This document shows positions 27,701-40,350 of a DNA stretch of 64,000 nt, piece by piece. The notes beneath the pieces are model-generated. The model saw only the letters and a program-made list of their open reading frames with translations. It was not told the DNA's origin and did no database searches. A program made the translations under genes and the position numbers. Positions within the stretch are counted from its first letter, which is position 1. Every line of letters begins with the position of its first letter. The stretch is from Limnanthes douglasii subsp. nivea (lineage: Eukaryota > Streptophyta > Magnoliopsida > Brassicales > Limnanthaceae): assembly GCA_036936605.1 (NCBI GenBank), contig JAUPFV010000005.1, positions 8,828,589 through 8,892,588 on the forward strand, in the 5' to 3' direction.

Positions 27701-28865
27701 TATTTAATTTTTGTTACATTTTTTTTTTCATTTATAATATTTTTGACGGTGTTTAAAACTGCTTCTAGATCTCATCAGCAGCTACTAAAGGAGAACCAAC
27801 TTTGCTTGATTTAACTTTTTATTGTTTTTTTGTTATAATCTTAGTTTTTTTATTTTAATAATCCGAGAAGAAACTATTAGATTTTGGTATTTTTAAAAAA
27901 ATATTAAATTGTTATTAAAAAATAGTTTGTTACATGACATTTTTTACGTTCAAATACAATTTCGAAGGACAAAAGTAACAAGCACAAAATCAGAACTGGA
28001 AATGGAACATAAAAAACTGAAAAATAATAGGCCAATGATATTAAGTTTATTTCTATTAAATTTGTTTAAATATATTTTATGATACTAATAATTTATTTAA
28101 TATTTTTTATTTCAGTTAATGGAAGATATGATATCCATTCATCCATCTAAAATGGATAATTAGATATTAACGATAGTTGAGAAATCTGTTTTAAGAGTTT
28201 TTTTGACCAAATTGAACTTTTTTATAATTACCAAACTCACAAATTTTGTAATGAATGTATTTCAAAATACATCAAAATAAAATTTGAATAGGATGATACA
28301 GATATAAAATGTTCGGGTTCATCCTGTGACAATTATGTTGATCCACTTACCATTTTTCATTCGTTTTTTGAAAATGATTTTATAAAATAGTGCGATTTAC
28401 TTTGTCATTTGAAAATTTTAAATTTTGAAAAAAGTTATTGTTCGAATCCAACTTGTTCAGTCTTAATAATAAACAAATACGGACAAAGTGACCATATTGC
28501 ACAAACAAAATGTGTAGTATGTAAAAACCGATTTTTGTTTTAAATGTAAAACACAATGGATTGAACCTCATCAATGCAGAGAAGAAAAAACCATAAACAT
28601 GAAAGATCTTATGTTTATGAAAATTAAAGGGGAAACATGGAAACGATGCCCTTCATGTAACATATACGTTGAGGAACACGAGGGATGCCGCATGATGAAC
28701 TACCGATGCAAAACAAAATTTTGATACATATGTGAACTGATAAAAAAACTCGGCGATTCGAAGTTCGCGATGACTTAATTTGATCAAAATTGTATTAGAA
28801 ACATTATGTTTAAATTTTGTATTAAAAACTTTTTGATATGAAAAATAATATTTCTTATTTTTATA
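24730..28865 (+). repeat. Macrosatellite unit 7 (complete, shortest)
   Basis: Monomer A relic 25459-25800 (first codon GTG), chimeric stretch 26514-26813, monomer C relic 28119-28778. At 4,136 bp it is the shortest unit, partly through the shorter A/T minisatellite near 27,205-27,240. Confidence 0.95.
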
Positions 28866-31800
28866 TTTGGTCAAATTTATATTTAAGTAGGTATAGATTT
28901 ATTCTTTAATTATGTAGTTAGCTATAGATTAATGCGTTCTAGTATTTGGTTAAAGTGTCGTATTCCCATCATATGCGCAAATTTAGCACAAATATTCACA
29001 AGTTTCATGCAAATTTAGTACAAATGTAGCAAACGTTTTACACAAATTTAGCACATATATCTTGTGAATTTTTTGTCTAAATACTTGTATAATTATTTTA
29101 TGTTACATTTTTTTTCATTTATAAGTTTTTTGGCGGTATTTAAAACTTCTTCTAGATTTCACCATCTTGGTACCTAATAGTATTAATCTTTCAACCTATT
29201 TAATTTATCTCCCATCTCTTTTAAAACCTCTTCTAGATCTCACCACAAACTACTAAATGAGCACCAACTTTGCTAGGTTTAGCTTTTTATTTTTTATATT
29301 TCTAATGTTAGTTTTTTATTTATTTTGAATAAGCCTAAAAGAAACTATTCGATTTTTTTAAATGTTAAAATATTATTAAAAGAAAAATAGTTTGTTACAT
29401 GAAATTTCTGACGTTCATATACAATTTACAAGGACAAAAGTAACAAAAACAAAATCTAAACTAGAGATGGAACGTAAAAGCTAAAAAATAATAGGCCAAT
29501 GACATTAAGTTTATTAATATAGAATTTGTTTTAATATATTTTATAACACAATTAATTTATTTTAATATATTTTTTCGTTCAATTAACGGAAGATGTGACA
29601 TGCATTCACCCATCCAAAATAGAAGAATTAGATATTAATGATAGTTGCAAAATCTGTATATTTGCGAAATGTGTAGTATGTGAAACTCATTTTTGTTTTA
29701 AATGTAAAACACAATGGATTGAACCTCATCAATGCAGAGAAGAAGAAACCATAAAGATAAACGTTCTTATGTTTAAGAAAATTAAAAGAGAACCATGACA
29801 ACAATGCCCTTCATGTAATATGTACGTCGAGAAACTCGAGGGATGCTGCATGATGAAACACCGATGTAAAACAAAATTTTACTACATATCTGAATTGATA
29901 AAAAAACTCGGCGATGCAAATTTTGAGATGACTTAATGTTTGATCAAAATTGTATTAGAAGTATTATGTTTAAATTCTGTATCAAAGACTTTTTTATATG
30001 AAAAAATATATTTTTTATTTTTATATTTGGTCAAATTTATATAAATTAGATATAGATAGATGCTTAAACCATGCAGTTAGCTATATATTAATACATTCTA
30101 TGAATTAGTTAAGGTTTCGTATTCCCATCAGCCTTGTAAATTTGGCACAAATTTTTACAAGTTTCGTGTAAATTTAGCACATATTTCGTGTGGATTTATT
30201 ATCGTAATACTTATATATTTATTTTTGTTACATTTTTTTAATTTATAATTTTTTGGCGGTGTTTAAAACAGCTTCTAGATCTCACTAGCAACTACTAAAG
30301 GAAAAGCAACTTTGCTAGGTTTAACTTTTTATTGTTTTATTGTTTTATTGTTCTAATCTTAGTTTTTGATTTTAATAAGCCTAAAATAAACTATTTGATT
30401 TTGCTATTTTTTAAAAAATGTTAAAATATTATTAAAATAAAAACAGTTTGTTACATGAATTTTCATACTTTCAAATACAATTGAGAAGGACAAAAGTAAC
30501 AAAAATAATACCGGAACTCGATATGGAACATAAAAACTAAAAAGTAATAGACAAATGACATTAAGTTTATTGCTATTAAATCTGTTTTAATATATTTTAG
30601 AACACTAACAATTTTTTTAAATATTTTTTTGTTCAGTTAACGGAAGATTTGACATGCATTCACCCATCCGCAATAGAAAAATTAGATATTAACCATGACC
30701 TAACATTTTCCCTTGAACCTGATAATCTTTTACTCAACACACTGGATTCATCTGCTTCTGCCTCCTCTGTTTTTACAAATCTAACTGATCCGACCAATTT
30801 TATTTATTTTCCAAACCCCAAACCTGACTTGTCTTCACTCGTGAACGTTTTTCCAAACAATTTTGTATCTCATGGTTTTGATCTCACCCAAATCGGAGGG
30901 TTTATGGACAATCCAATGTCCGGAGAAAAATCAAAGCGACGTTGTTAGAATCAGCTGGATTGCTTGGCTTGACGTAAAAGAAGCTGCATTATCAGTTCAA
31001 CCCACAAGACCATACCAGAAAGAGTTGTTCCGTTTGTATTTTGTTTTTATTTAGTAGTTTAATTCCTCATGTGATGGTGAATTTGGGTCTAAAGATTTAA
31101 GTTGTAGAGACATCTGGGAAACTTTTATCCCCTTTTAGACATTTTATTTTAATATATTTTAGTTTTAAATTCTTCTTTTTGTCATGTTAGTATAACTTTA
31201 CTTCCAATTATTGATAGTTCTTTTAATAACTGAGATTTGTTTTTACAATTATCATTGTCATTCTTTTTTAGATGCGTAAAAAAAATCTGGAAATGCTGTT
31301 AGTGGTAAGGATAGCAAGTTTTGTCATACTCTGTTTTGAGAAAAAATTAAAAAATTAAAAAATTAAAAAAATTAAAAAAATATTAAATTCAAAGGGTAAA
31401 AGTAGAATTAAAAATCGAGGGACTATCTATAAAACAAAAACCATATAACTATGGAGACACGTGGCAGTACCAGGACAAAAATCACGCGCGGGGACTGAAA
31501 TTATAGATTTTTGATAGTCAAAGGATCCTCACCCGTCATTTTTTTATCGAAGGAGTAAATGGCAGAAAACGTGATAGTCGAGGGATGAATCAACGATTTA
31601 AGCCTAAAAAATTATATTCTTTATTTTTATATTTGGTCAAATTTATATATAATTAGGTGTAGATTGATGCTTAAACCATGTAGTTAGCTATAGATTAATG
31701 CATTCTAGTATTTGGTTAAGGTGTCGTATTCCCATCATCCATGCAAATTGGACACGAATTTTTGTAGGTTTCTTGTAAATTTAGCACAAATATAGCACAA

Positions 31801-33008
31801 ATTTAACACATATTTCTTGTGAATTTATTGTCGTAATACTTATATATTTAATTTTTGTTACATTTTTTTTTCATTTATAATATTTTTGACGGTGTTTAAA
31901 ACTGCTTCTAGATCTCATCAGCAGCTACTAAAGGAGAACCAACTTTGCTTGATTTAACTTTTTATTGTTTTTTTGTTATAATCTTAGTTTTTTTATTTTA
32001 ATAATCCGAGAAGAAACTATTAGATTTTGGTATTTTTACAAAAATATTAAATTGTTATTAAAAAATAGTTTGTTACATGACATTTTTTACGTTCAAATAC
32101 AATTTCGAAGGACAAAAGTAACAAGCACAAAATCAGAACTGGAAATGGAACATAAAAAACTGAAAAATAATAGGCCAATGATATTAAGTTTATTTCTATT
32201 AAATTTGTTTAAATATATTTTATGATACTAATAATTTATTTAATATTTTTTATTTCAGTTAATGGAAGATATGATATCCATTCACCCATCTAAAATAGAT
32301 AATTAGATATTAACGATAGTTGAGAAATCTGTTTTAAGAGTTTTTTTGACCAAATTGAACTTTTTTATAATTACCAAACTCACAAATTTTGTAATGAATG
32401 TATTTCAAAATACATCAAAATAAAATTTGAATAGGATGATACAGATATAAAATGTTCGGGTTCATCCTGTGACAATTATGTTGATCCACTTACCATTTTT
32501 CATTCGTTTTTTGAAAATGATTTTATAAAATAGTGCGATTTACTTTGTCATTTGAAAATTTTATATTTTGAAAAAAGTTATTGTTCGAATCCAACTTGTT
32601 CAGTCTTAATAATAAACAAATACGGACAAAGTGACCATGTTGCACAAACAAAATGTGTAGTATGTAAAAACCGATTTTTGTTTTAAATGTAAAACACAAT
32701 GGATTGAACCTCATCAATGCAGAGAAGAAAAAACCATAAACATGAAAGATCTTATGTTTATGAAAATTAAAGGGGAAACATGGAAACGATGCCCTTCATG
32801 TAACATATACGTTGAGGAACACGAGGGATGCCGCATGATGAACTACCGATGCAAAAGAAAATTTTGATACATATGTGAGCTGATAAAAAAACTCGGCGAT
32901 TCGAAGTTCGCGATGACTTAATTTGATCAAAATTGTATTAGAAACATTATGTTTAAATTTTGTATTAAAAACTTTTTGATATGAAAAATAATATTTCTTA
33001 TTTTTATA
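28866..33008 (+). repeat. Macrosatellite unit 8 (complete)
   Basis: Monomer A relic 29595-29936 (first codon GTG; GAG replaces GCG near its end), chimeric stretch 30649-30948, monomer C relic 32262-32921. It has the most private substitutions of the complete units, for example ATATATTAATACATTC near 30,084-30,099. Confidence 0.95.
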
Positions 33009-36000
33009 TTTGGTCAAATTTATATTTAAGTAGGTATAGATTTATTCTTAAATTATGTAGTTAGCTATAGATTAATGCGTTATAGTATTTGGTTAAAGTG
33101 TCGTATTCCCATCATATGCGCAAATTTAGCACAAATATTCACAAGTTTCATGCAAATTTAGTACAAATGTAGCAAACGTTTTACACAAATTTAGCACATA
33201 TATCTTGTGAATGTTTTGTCTAAATACTTGTATAATTATTTTATGTTACATTTTTTTTTTCATTTATAAGTTTTTTGGCGGTATTTAAAACTTCTTCTAG
33301 ATTTCACCATCTTGGTACCTAATACTATTAATCTTTCAACCTATTTAATTTATCTCCCATCTCTTTTAAAACTTCTTCTAGATCTCACCACAAACTACTA
33401 AATGAGCACCAACTTTGCTAGGTTTAGCTTTTTATTTTTTACATTTCTAATCTTAGTTTTTTATTTATTTTGAATAAGCCTAAAAGAAACTATTCGATTT
33501 TTTTAAATGTTAAAATCTTATTAAAAGAAAAATAGTTTGTTACATGAAATTTCTGACGTTCATATACAATTTACAAGGACAAAAGTAACAAAAACAAAAT
33601 CTAAACTAGAGATGGAACGTAAAAACTAAAAAATAATAGACCAATGACATTAAGTTTATTAATATAGAATTTGTTTTAATATATTTTATAACACAATTAA
33701 TTTATTTTAATATATTTTTTCGTTCAATTAACGGAAGATATGACATGCATTCACCCATCCAAAATAGAAGAATTAGATATTAATGATAGTTGCAAAAGCT
33801 GTATATTTGCGAAATGTGTAGTATGTGAAACTCATTTTTGTTTTAAATGTAAAACACAATGGATTGAACCTCATCAATGCAGAGAAGAAGAAACCATAAA
33901 CATAATCGTTCTTATGTTTAAGAAAATTAAAAGAGAACCATGACAACAATGCCCTTCATGTAATATGTACGTCGAGAAACTCGAGGGATGCTGCATGATG
34001 AAACGCCGATGTAAAACAAAATTTTACTACATATCTGAATTGATAAAAAAACTCGGCGATGCAAATTTTGGATGACTTAATGCTTGATCAAAATTGTATT
34101 AGAAGTATTATGTTTAAATTCTGTATCAAAGACTTTTTTATATGAAAAAATATATTTTTTATTTTTATATTTGGTCAAATTTATATAAATTAGATATAGA
34201 TAGATGCTTAAACCATGCAGTTAGCTATAGATTAATGCATTCTAGGAATTAGTTAAGGTTTCGTATTCCCATCAGCCTTGTAAATTTGGCACAAATTTTT
34301 ACAAGTTTCGTGTAAATTTAGCACATATTTCGTGTGGATTTATTATCGTAATACTTATATATTTATTTTTGTTACATTTTTTTAATTTATAATTTTTTGG
34401 CGGTGTTTAAAACAGCTTCTAGATCTCACTAGCAACTACTAAAGGAGAACCAACTTTGCTAGGTTTAACTTTTTATTGTTTTATTGTTTTATTGTTCTAA
34501 TCTTAGTTTTTGATTTTAATAAGCCTAAAATAAACTATTTGATTTTGCTATTTTTTAAAAAATGTTAAAATATTATTAAAATAAAAACAGTTTGTTACAT
34601 GAAATTTCATACTTTCAAATACAATTGAGAAGGACAAAAGTAACAAAAATAATACCGGAACTCGATATGGAACATAAAAACTAAAAAGTAATAGACAAAT
34701 GACATTAAGTTTATTGCTATTAAATCTGTTTTAATATATTTTAGAACACTAAAAAATTTTTTAAATATTTTTTTGTTCAGTTAACGGAAGATTTGACATG
34801 CATTCACCCATCCGAAATAGAAAAATTAGATATTAACCATGACCTAACATTTTCCCTTGAACCTGATAATCTTTTACTCAACACACTGGATTCATCTGCT
34901 TCTGCCTCCTCTGTTTTTACAAATCTAACTGGTCCGACCAATTTTATTTATTTTCCAAACCCCAAACCTGACTTGTCTTCACTCGTGAACGTTTTTCCAA
35001 ACAATTTTGTATCTCATGGTTTTGATCTCACCCAAATCGGAGGGTTTATGGACAATCCAATGTCCGGAGAAAAATCAAAGCGACGTTGTTAGAATCAGCT
35101 GGATTGCTTGGCTTGACGTAAAAGAAGCTGCATTATCAGTTCAACCCACAAGACCATACCAGAAAGAGTTGTTCCGTTTGTATTTTGTTTTTATTTAGTA
35201 GTTTAATTCCTCATGTGATGGTGAATTTGGGTCTAAAGATTTAAGTTGTAGAGACATCTGGGAAACTTTTATCCCCTTTTAGACATTTTATTTTAATATA
35301 TTTTAGTTTTAAATTCTTCTTTTTGTCATGTTAGTATAACTTTACTTCCAATTATTGATAGTTCTTTTAATAACTGAGATTTGTTTTTACAATTATCATT
35401 GTCATTCTTTTTTAGATGCGTAAAAAAAATCTGGAAATGCTGTTAGTGGTAAGGATAGCAAATTTTGTCATACTCTGTTTTGAGAAAAAATTAAAAAATT
35501 AAAAAATTAAAAAAATTAAAAAAATATTAAATTCAAAGGGTAAAAGTAGAATTAAAAATCGAGGGACTATCTATGAAACAAAAACCATTTAACTATGGAG
35601 ACACGTGGCAGTACCAGGACAAAAATCACGCGCGGGGACTGAAATTATAGATTTTTGATAGTCAAAGGATCCTCACCCGTGATTTTTTTATCGAAGGAGT
35701 AAATGGCAGAAAACGTGATAGTCGAGGGATGAATCAACGATTTAAGCCTAAAAAATTATATTCTTTATTTTTATATTTGGTCAAATTTATATATAATTAG
35801 GTGTAGATTGATGCTTAAACCATGTAGTTAGCTATAGATTAATGCATTCTAGTATTTGGTTAAGGTGTCGTATTCCCATCATCCATGCAAATTGGGCACG
35901 AATTTTTGTAGGTTTCTTGTAAATTTAGCACAAATATAGCACAAATTTAACACATATTTCTTGTGAATTTATTGTCGTAATACTTATATATTTAATTTTT

Positions 36001-37153
36001 GTTACATTTTTTTTTCATTTATAATATTTTTGACGGTGTTTAAAACTGCTTCTAGATCTCATCAGCAGCTACTAAAGGAGAACCAACTTTGCTTGATTTA
36101 ACTTTTTATTGTTTTTTTGTTATAATCTTAGTTTTTTTTATTTTAATAATCCGAGAAGAAACTATTAGATTTTGGTATTTTTAAAAAAATATTAAATTGT
36201 TATTAAAAAATAGTTTGTTACATGACATTTTTTACGTTCAAATACAATTTCGAAGGACAAAAGTAACAAGCACAAAATCAGAACTGGAAATGGAACATAA
36301 AAAACTGAAAAATAATAGGCCAATGATATTAAGTTTATTTCTATTAAATTTGTTTAAATATATTTTATGATACTAATAATTTTTTTAATATTTTTTATTT
36401 CAGTTAATGGAAGATATGATATCCATTCACCCATCTAAAATAGATAATTAGATATTAACGATAGTTGAGAAATCTGTTTTAAGAGTTTTTTTGACCAAAT
36501 TGAACTTTTTTATAATTACCAAACTCACAAATTTTGTAATGAATGTATTTCAAAATACATCAAAATAAAATTTGAATAGGATGATACAGATATAAAATGT
36601 TCGGCTTCATCCTGTGACAATTATGTTGATCCACTTACCATTTTTCATTCGTTTTTTGAAAATGATTTTATAAAATAGTGCGATTTACTTTGTCATTTGA
36701 AAATTTTAAATTTTGAAAAAAGTTATTGTTCGAATCCAACTTGTTCAGTCTTAATAATAAACAAATACGGACAAAGTGACCATATTGCACAAACAAAATG
36801 TGTAGTATGTAAAAACCGATTTTTGTTTTAAATGTAAAACACAATGGATTGAACCTCATCAATGCAGAGAAGAAAAAACCATAAACATGAAAGGTCTTAT
36901 GTTTATGAAAATTAAAGGGGAAACATGGAAACGATGCCCTTCATGTAACATATACGTTGAGGAACACGAGGGATGCCGCATGATGAACTACCGATGCAAA
37001 ACAAAATTTTGATACATATGTGAACTGATAAAAAAACTCGGCGATTCGAAGTTCGCGATGACTTAATTTGATCAAAATTGTATTAGAAACATTATGTTTA
37101 AATTTTGTATTAAAAACTTTTTGATATGAAAAATAATATTTCTTATTTTTATA
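33009..37153 (+). repeat. Macrosatellite unit 9 (complete)
   Basis: Monomer A relic 33740-34080 has a 1-bp deletion near 34,070 (TTTTGGATGAC instead of TTTTGCGATGAC), which shifts the frame of the RING2 tail. Chimeric stretch 34793-35092; monomer C relic 36407-37066. Confidence 0.95.
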
Positions 37154-38985
37154 TTTGGTCAAATTTATATTTAAGTAGGTATAGATTTATTCTTAAATTA
37201 TGTAGTTAGCTATAGATTAATGCGTTCTAGTATTTGGTTAAAGTGTCGTATTCCCATCATATGCGCAAATTTAGCACAAATATTCACAAGTTTCATGCAA
37301 ATTTAGTACAAATGTAGCAAACGTTTTACACAAATTTAGCACATATATCTTGTGAATTTTTTGTCTAAATACTTGTATAATTATTTTATGTTACATTTTT
37401 TTTTTCATTTATAAGTTTTTTGGCGGTATTTAAAACTTCTTCTAGATTTCACCATCTTGGTACCTAATAGTATTAATCTTTCAACCTATTTAATTTATCT
37501 CCCATCTCTTTTAAAACTTCTTCTAGATCTCACAACAAACTACTAAATGAGCACCAACTTTGCTAGGTTTAGCTTTTTATTTTTTATATTTCTAATCTTA
37601 GTTTTTTATTTATTTTGAGTAAGCCTAAAAGAAACTATTCGATTTTTTTAAATGTTAAAATATTATTAAAAGAAAAATAGTTTGTTACATGAAATTTCTG
37701 ACGTTCATATACAATTTACAAGGACAAAAGTAACAAAAACAAAATCTAAACTAGAGATGGAACGTAAAAACTAAAAAATAATAGGCCAATGACATTAAGT
37801 TTATTAATATAGAATTTGTTTTAATATATTTTATAACACAATTAATTTATTTTAATATATTTTTTCGTTCAATTAACGGAAGATATGACATGCATTCACC
37901 CATCCAAAATAGAAGAATTAGATATTAATGATAGTTGCAAAATCTGTATATTTGCGAAATGTGTAGTATGTGAAACTCATTTTTGTTTTAAATGTAAAAC
38001 ACAATGGATTGAACCTCATCAATGCAGAGAAGAAGAAACCATAAACATAAACGTTCTTATGTTTAAGAAAATTAAAAGAGAACCATGACAACAATGCCCT
38101 TCATGTAATATGTACGTCGAGAAACTCGAGGGATGCTGCATGATGAAACGCCGATGTAAAACAAAATTTTACTACATATCTGAATTGATAAAAAAACTCG
38201 GCGATGCAAATTTTGCGATGACTTAATGCTTGATCAAAATTGTATTAGAAGTATTATGTTTAAATTCTGTATCAAAGACTTTTTTATATGAAAAAATATA
38301 TTTTTTATTTTTATATTTGGTCAAATTTATATAAATTAGATATAGATAGATGCTTAAACCATGCAGTTAGCTATAGATTAATGCATTCTAGGAATTAGTT
38401 AAGGTTTCGTATTCCCATCAGCCTTGTAAATTTGGCACAAATTTTTACAAGTTTCGTGTAAATTTAGCACATATTTCGTGTGGATTTATTATCGTAATAC
38501 TTATATATTTATTTTTGTTACATTTTTTTAATTTATAATTTTTTGGCGGTGTTTAAAACAGCTTCTAGATCTCACTAGCAACTACTAAAGGAGAACCAAC
38601 TTTGCTAGATTTAACTTTTTATTGTTTTATTGTTTTATTGTTCTAATCTTAGTTTTTGATTTTAATAAGCCTAAAATAAACTATTTGATTTTGCTATTTT
38701 TTAAAAAATGTAAAATATTATTAAAATAAAAACAGTTTGTTACATGAAATTTCATACTTTCAAATACAATTGAGAAGGACAAAAGTAACAAAAATAATAC
38801 CGGAACTCGATATGGAACATAAAAACTAAAAAGTAATAGACAAATGACATTAAGTTTATTGCTATTAAATCTGTTTTAATATATTTTAGAACACTAACAA
38901 TTTTTTTAAATATTTTTTTGTTCAGTTAACGGAAGATTTGACATGCATTCACCCATCCGAAATAGAAAAATTAGATATTAACCAT
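37154..38985 (+). repeat. Macrosatellite unit 10 (partial, right edge of array)
   Basis: Monomer A is complete (relic 37885-38226) and matches the array. The following B monomer matches up to ATTAACCAT at 38,985. There it departs from the array and continues as RBR sequence instead of entering the foreign insert. Confidence 0.93.
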
Positions 38986-39389
38986 TGTTGTGAAATCTAT
39001 ATACTTGCGAAATCTGTTTTGATTTTTTTCACCAAATGAACATTTTCATAGTTGCCAAACTTACAAATTTTGTAATGAATGTATTTCAAAATATATCAAA
39101 CAAAGTTTGAATAAGGTAATGCAGATATAGAATGTCCGGGTTCATCTCGTATCTTGTGATAATCCTATTGATTCACTAACTACTTTTCATTTGATTTTTG
39201 AAAATGATTTTATAAAATGGTGCGATTTACTTTGTTATTCGAAAATTTTAAATTTTGAAAAACGTTATTGTCCGAATCCGACTTGGCCAGTCTTAATAAT
39301 TAACAAATGCAGACAAAGATTTATATATTATGTTTAAATTTTGTATTAAAGATTTTTTCATATGAAATATTATATTTTTATTTTTATAT
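38316..39389 (+). pseudogene. Edge B monomer without the foreign insert (RBR relic 38,938-39,319)
   Basis: Its upstream part is close to array B monomers. After 38,985 it continues as RBR sequence: a Cys-rich RING1 start, then ECPGSS, FENDFIKWCDLLC and RYCPNPT. The sequence jumps at about 39,319 to the monomer tail, so the distal IBR and RING2 are deleted. There is a 7-bp insertion in the ECPGSS/CDN region (near 39,150), and an IBR cysteine is changed to Trp (NPTW near 39,285). It shows what monomer B looked like before the insertion event, or is a sister of that ancestor. Confidence 0.8.
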
Positions 39390-40350
39390 TTTGTCAAATT
39401 TATATATAATTAGGTAGATATTGATTCTTAAACCATGTGGTTAGCTATAGATTATTGTGTTCTAGTATTTGGTTAAGTTTTTGTATTCCCATCATCCATG
39501 CAAATTTGGCACGAATTTTTGCAACGTTCATATAAATTTGGCACAAATGTAGCATAAATTTAACACAAATTTAAGACATCTTTCTCGTAATTTTTTGTTG
39601 TAATACTTGAACATTTAGTTTTTGTTACATTTCCTTTTTCATTTATAAGTTTTTTGACGGTGTTTAAAACTTCTTCTAGATCTCACCAGCTTGGTATCTA
39701 AAAGTATTAACCTTTCAACCAATTTTTCTTTATATCATATCTCTCTTGAAACTTCTTCTCGATCTCACCAGCAGCTACTAAAGAGCATCAACTTTGTTTG
39801 GTTTAACTTTTTATTGTTTTATTATTCTAATCTTAGTTTTTGATTTTAATAAGTCCATAAAAAACTATTAGATTTTGGTATTTTTTAAAAGAATGTTAAA
39901 CCATTATTAAAACAAAAGATAGTTTGTTACTCGAAATTTCTTACGTTTAAATACAATTTAGAAGGACAAAAGTAACACACACAAAAGCCAAACTGGAAAT
40001 GGAACGTAAAAACTGAAAAATAATAGGCCAATAATATTAAGTTTATTTCTATTAAATTTGTATTAATATATTTTATAATACTAATAATTTATTTTAATAT
40101 TTTTTAGTTCATTTAATGGAAGATATGATATCCATTCACCCATTCAAAATCAAAGAATTAGATATTAACGATAGTTACAAATCTGTAAATCTGTAAACTT
40201 GCAAAATTTGTTTTGAGAGTTTTTTACCAAATGAATTTTTTCATAATTTTTAAACTCAAAATGGTACTTGAGCTTGATCAAAATTATATTGGAAATATCA
40301 TGTTTAAATTTTGTTTTAAATTTTTTTTCATATAAAAATTGTACTTGATA
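39390..40350 (+). pseudogene. Monomer D, older RBR-derived copy flanking the array
   Basis: Carries the same upstream landmarks with many more differences than array copies. It shares with monomer A an extra 80-90 bp block (CTTGGTA, TTTCAACC, second CTTCTCGATCTCACC) absent from B and C. An RBR leader starts at ATG 40,116 (IHPF, then RING1 start). At about 40,262 the sequence jumps past RING1, IBR and RING2 to the monomer tail. Too damaged to code. Confidence 0.75.

Larger units (their letters stand above)
1..38985 (+). repeat. RBR-gene-derived macrosatellite, about 4.14-kb units (array)
   Basis: A head-to-tail array with eight complete units of 4,136-4,155 bp plus a partial unit at each side; base 1 corresponds to base 4142, so the array extends left of the window. 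Units are nearly identical by eye, with scattered substitutions and homopolymer length changes. Each unit holds three related monomers. The landmark TTTGGTCAAATTTATAT ends every monomer; in the first units it falls at about 1028, 2630, 4006, 5165, 6783 and 8161. After it each monomer has GTTAGCTATAGATTAATGC, then TCGTATTCCCATCA, CTTCTAGATCTCA, GGACAAAAGTAACA, and a short coding stretch starting near CATTCACCCATC. The coding stretches are broken RBR ubiquitin-ligase sequence. This is therefore a higher-order repeat built from duplicated gene fragments rather than a short satellite. The right edge is sharp at 38,985, where homology to the array B monomer stops. Confidence 0.95.

Noticed and set aside
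31965..32225. An 86-codon plus-strand open stretch in unit 8.
   Set aside because: It exists only because of a private substitution in an AT-rich upstream region. The other units have stops there and it has no family motif.
1..38985. The array as an assembly artefact.
   Set aside because: Units carry private substitutions, different lengths and shared variants in a mosaic pattern, so they are not copies of one sequence. True copy number still needs long reads.
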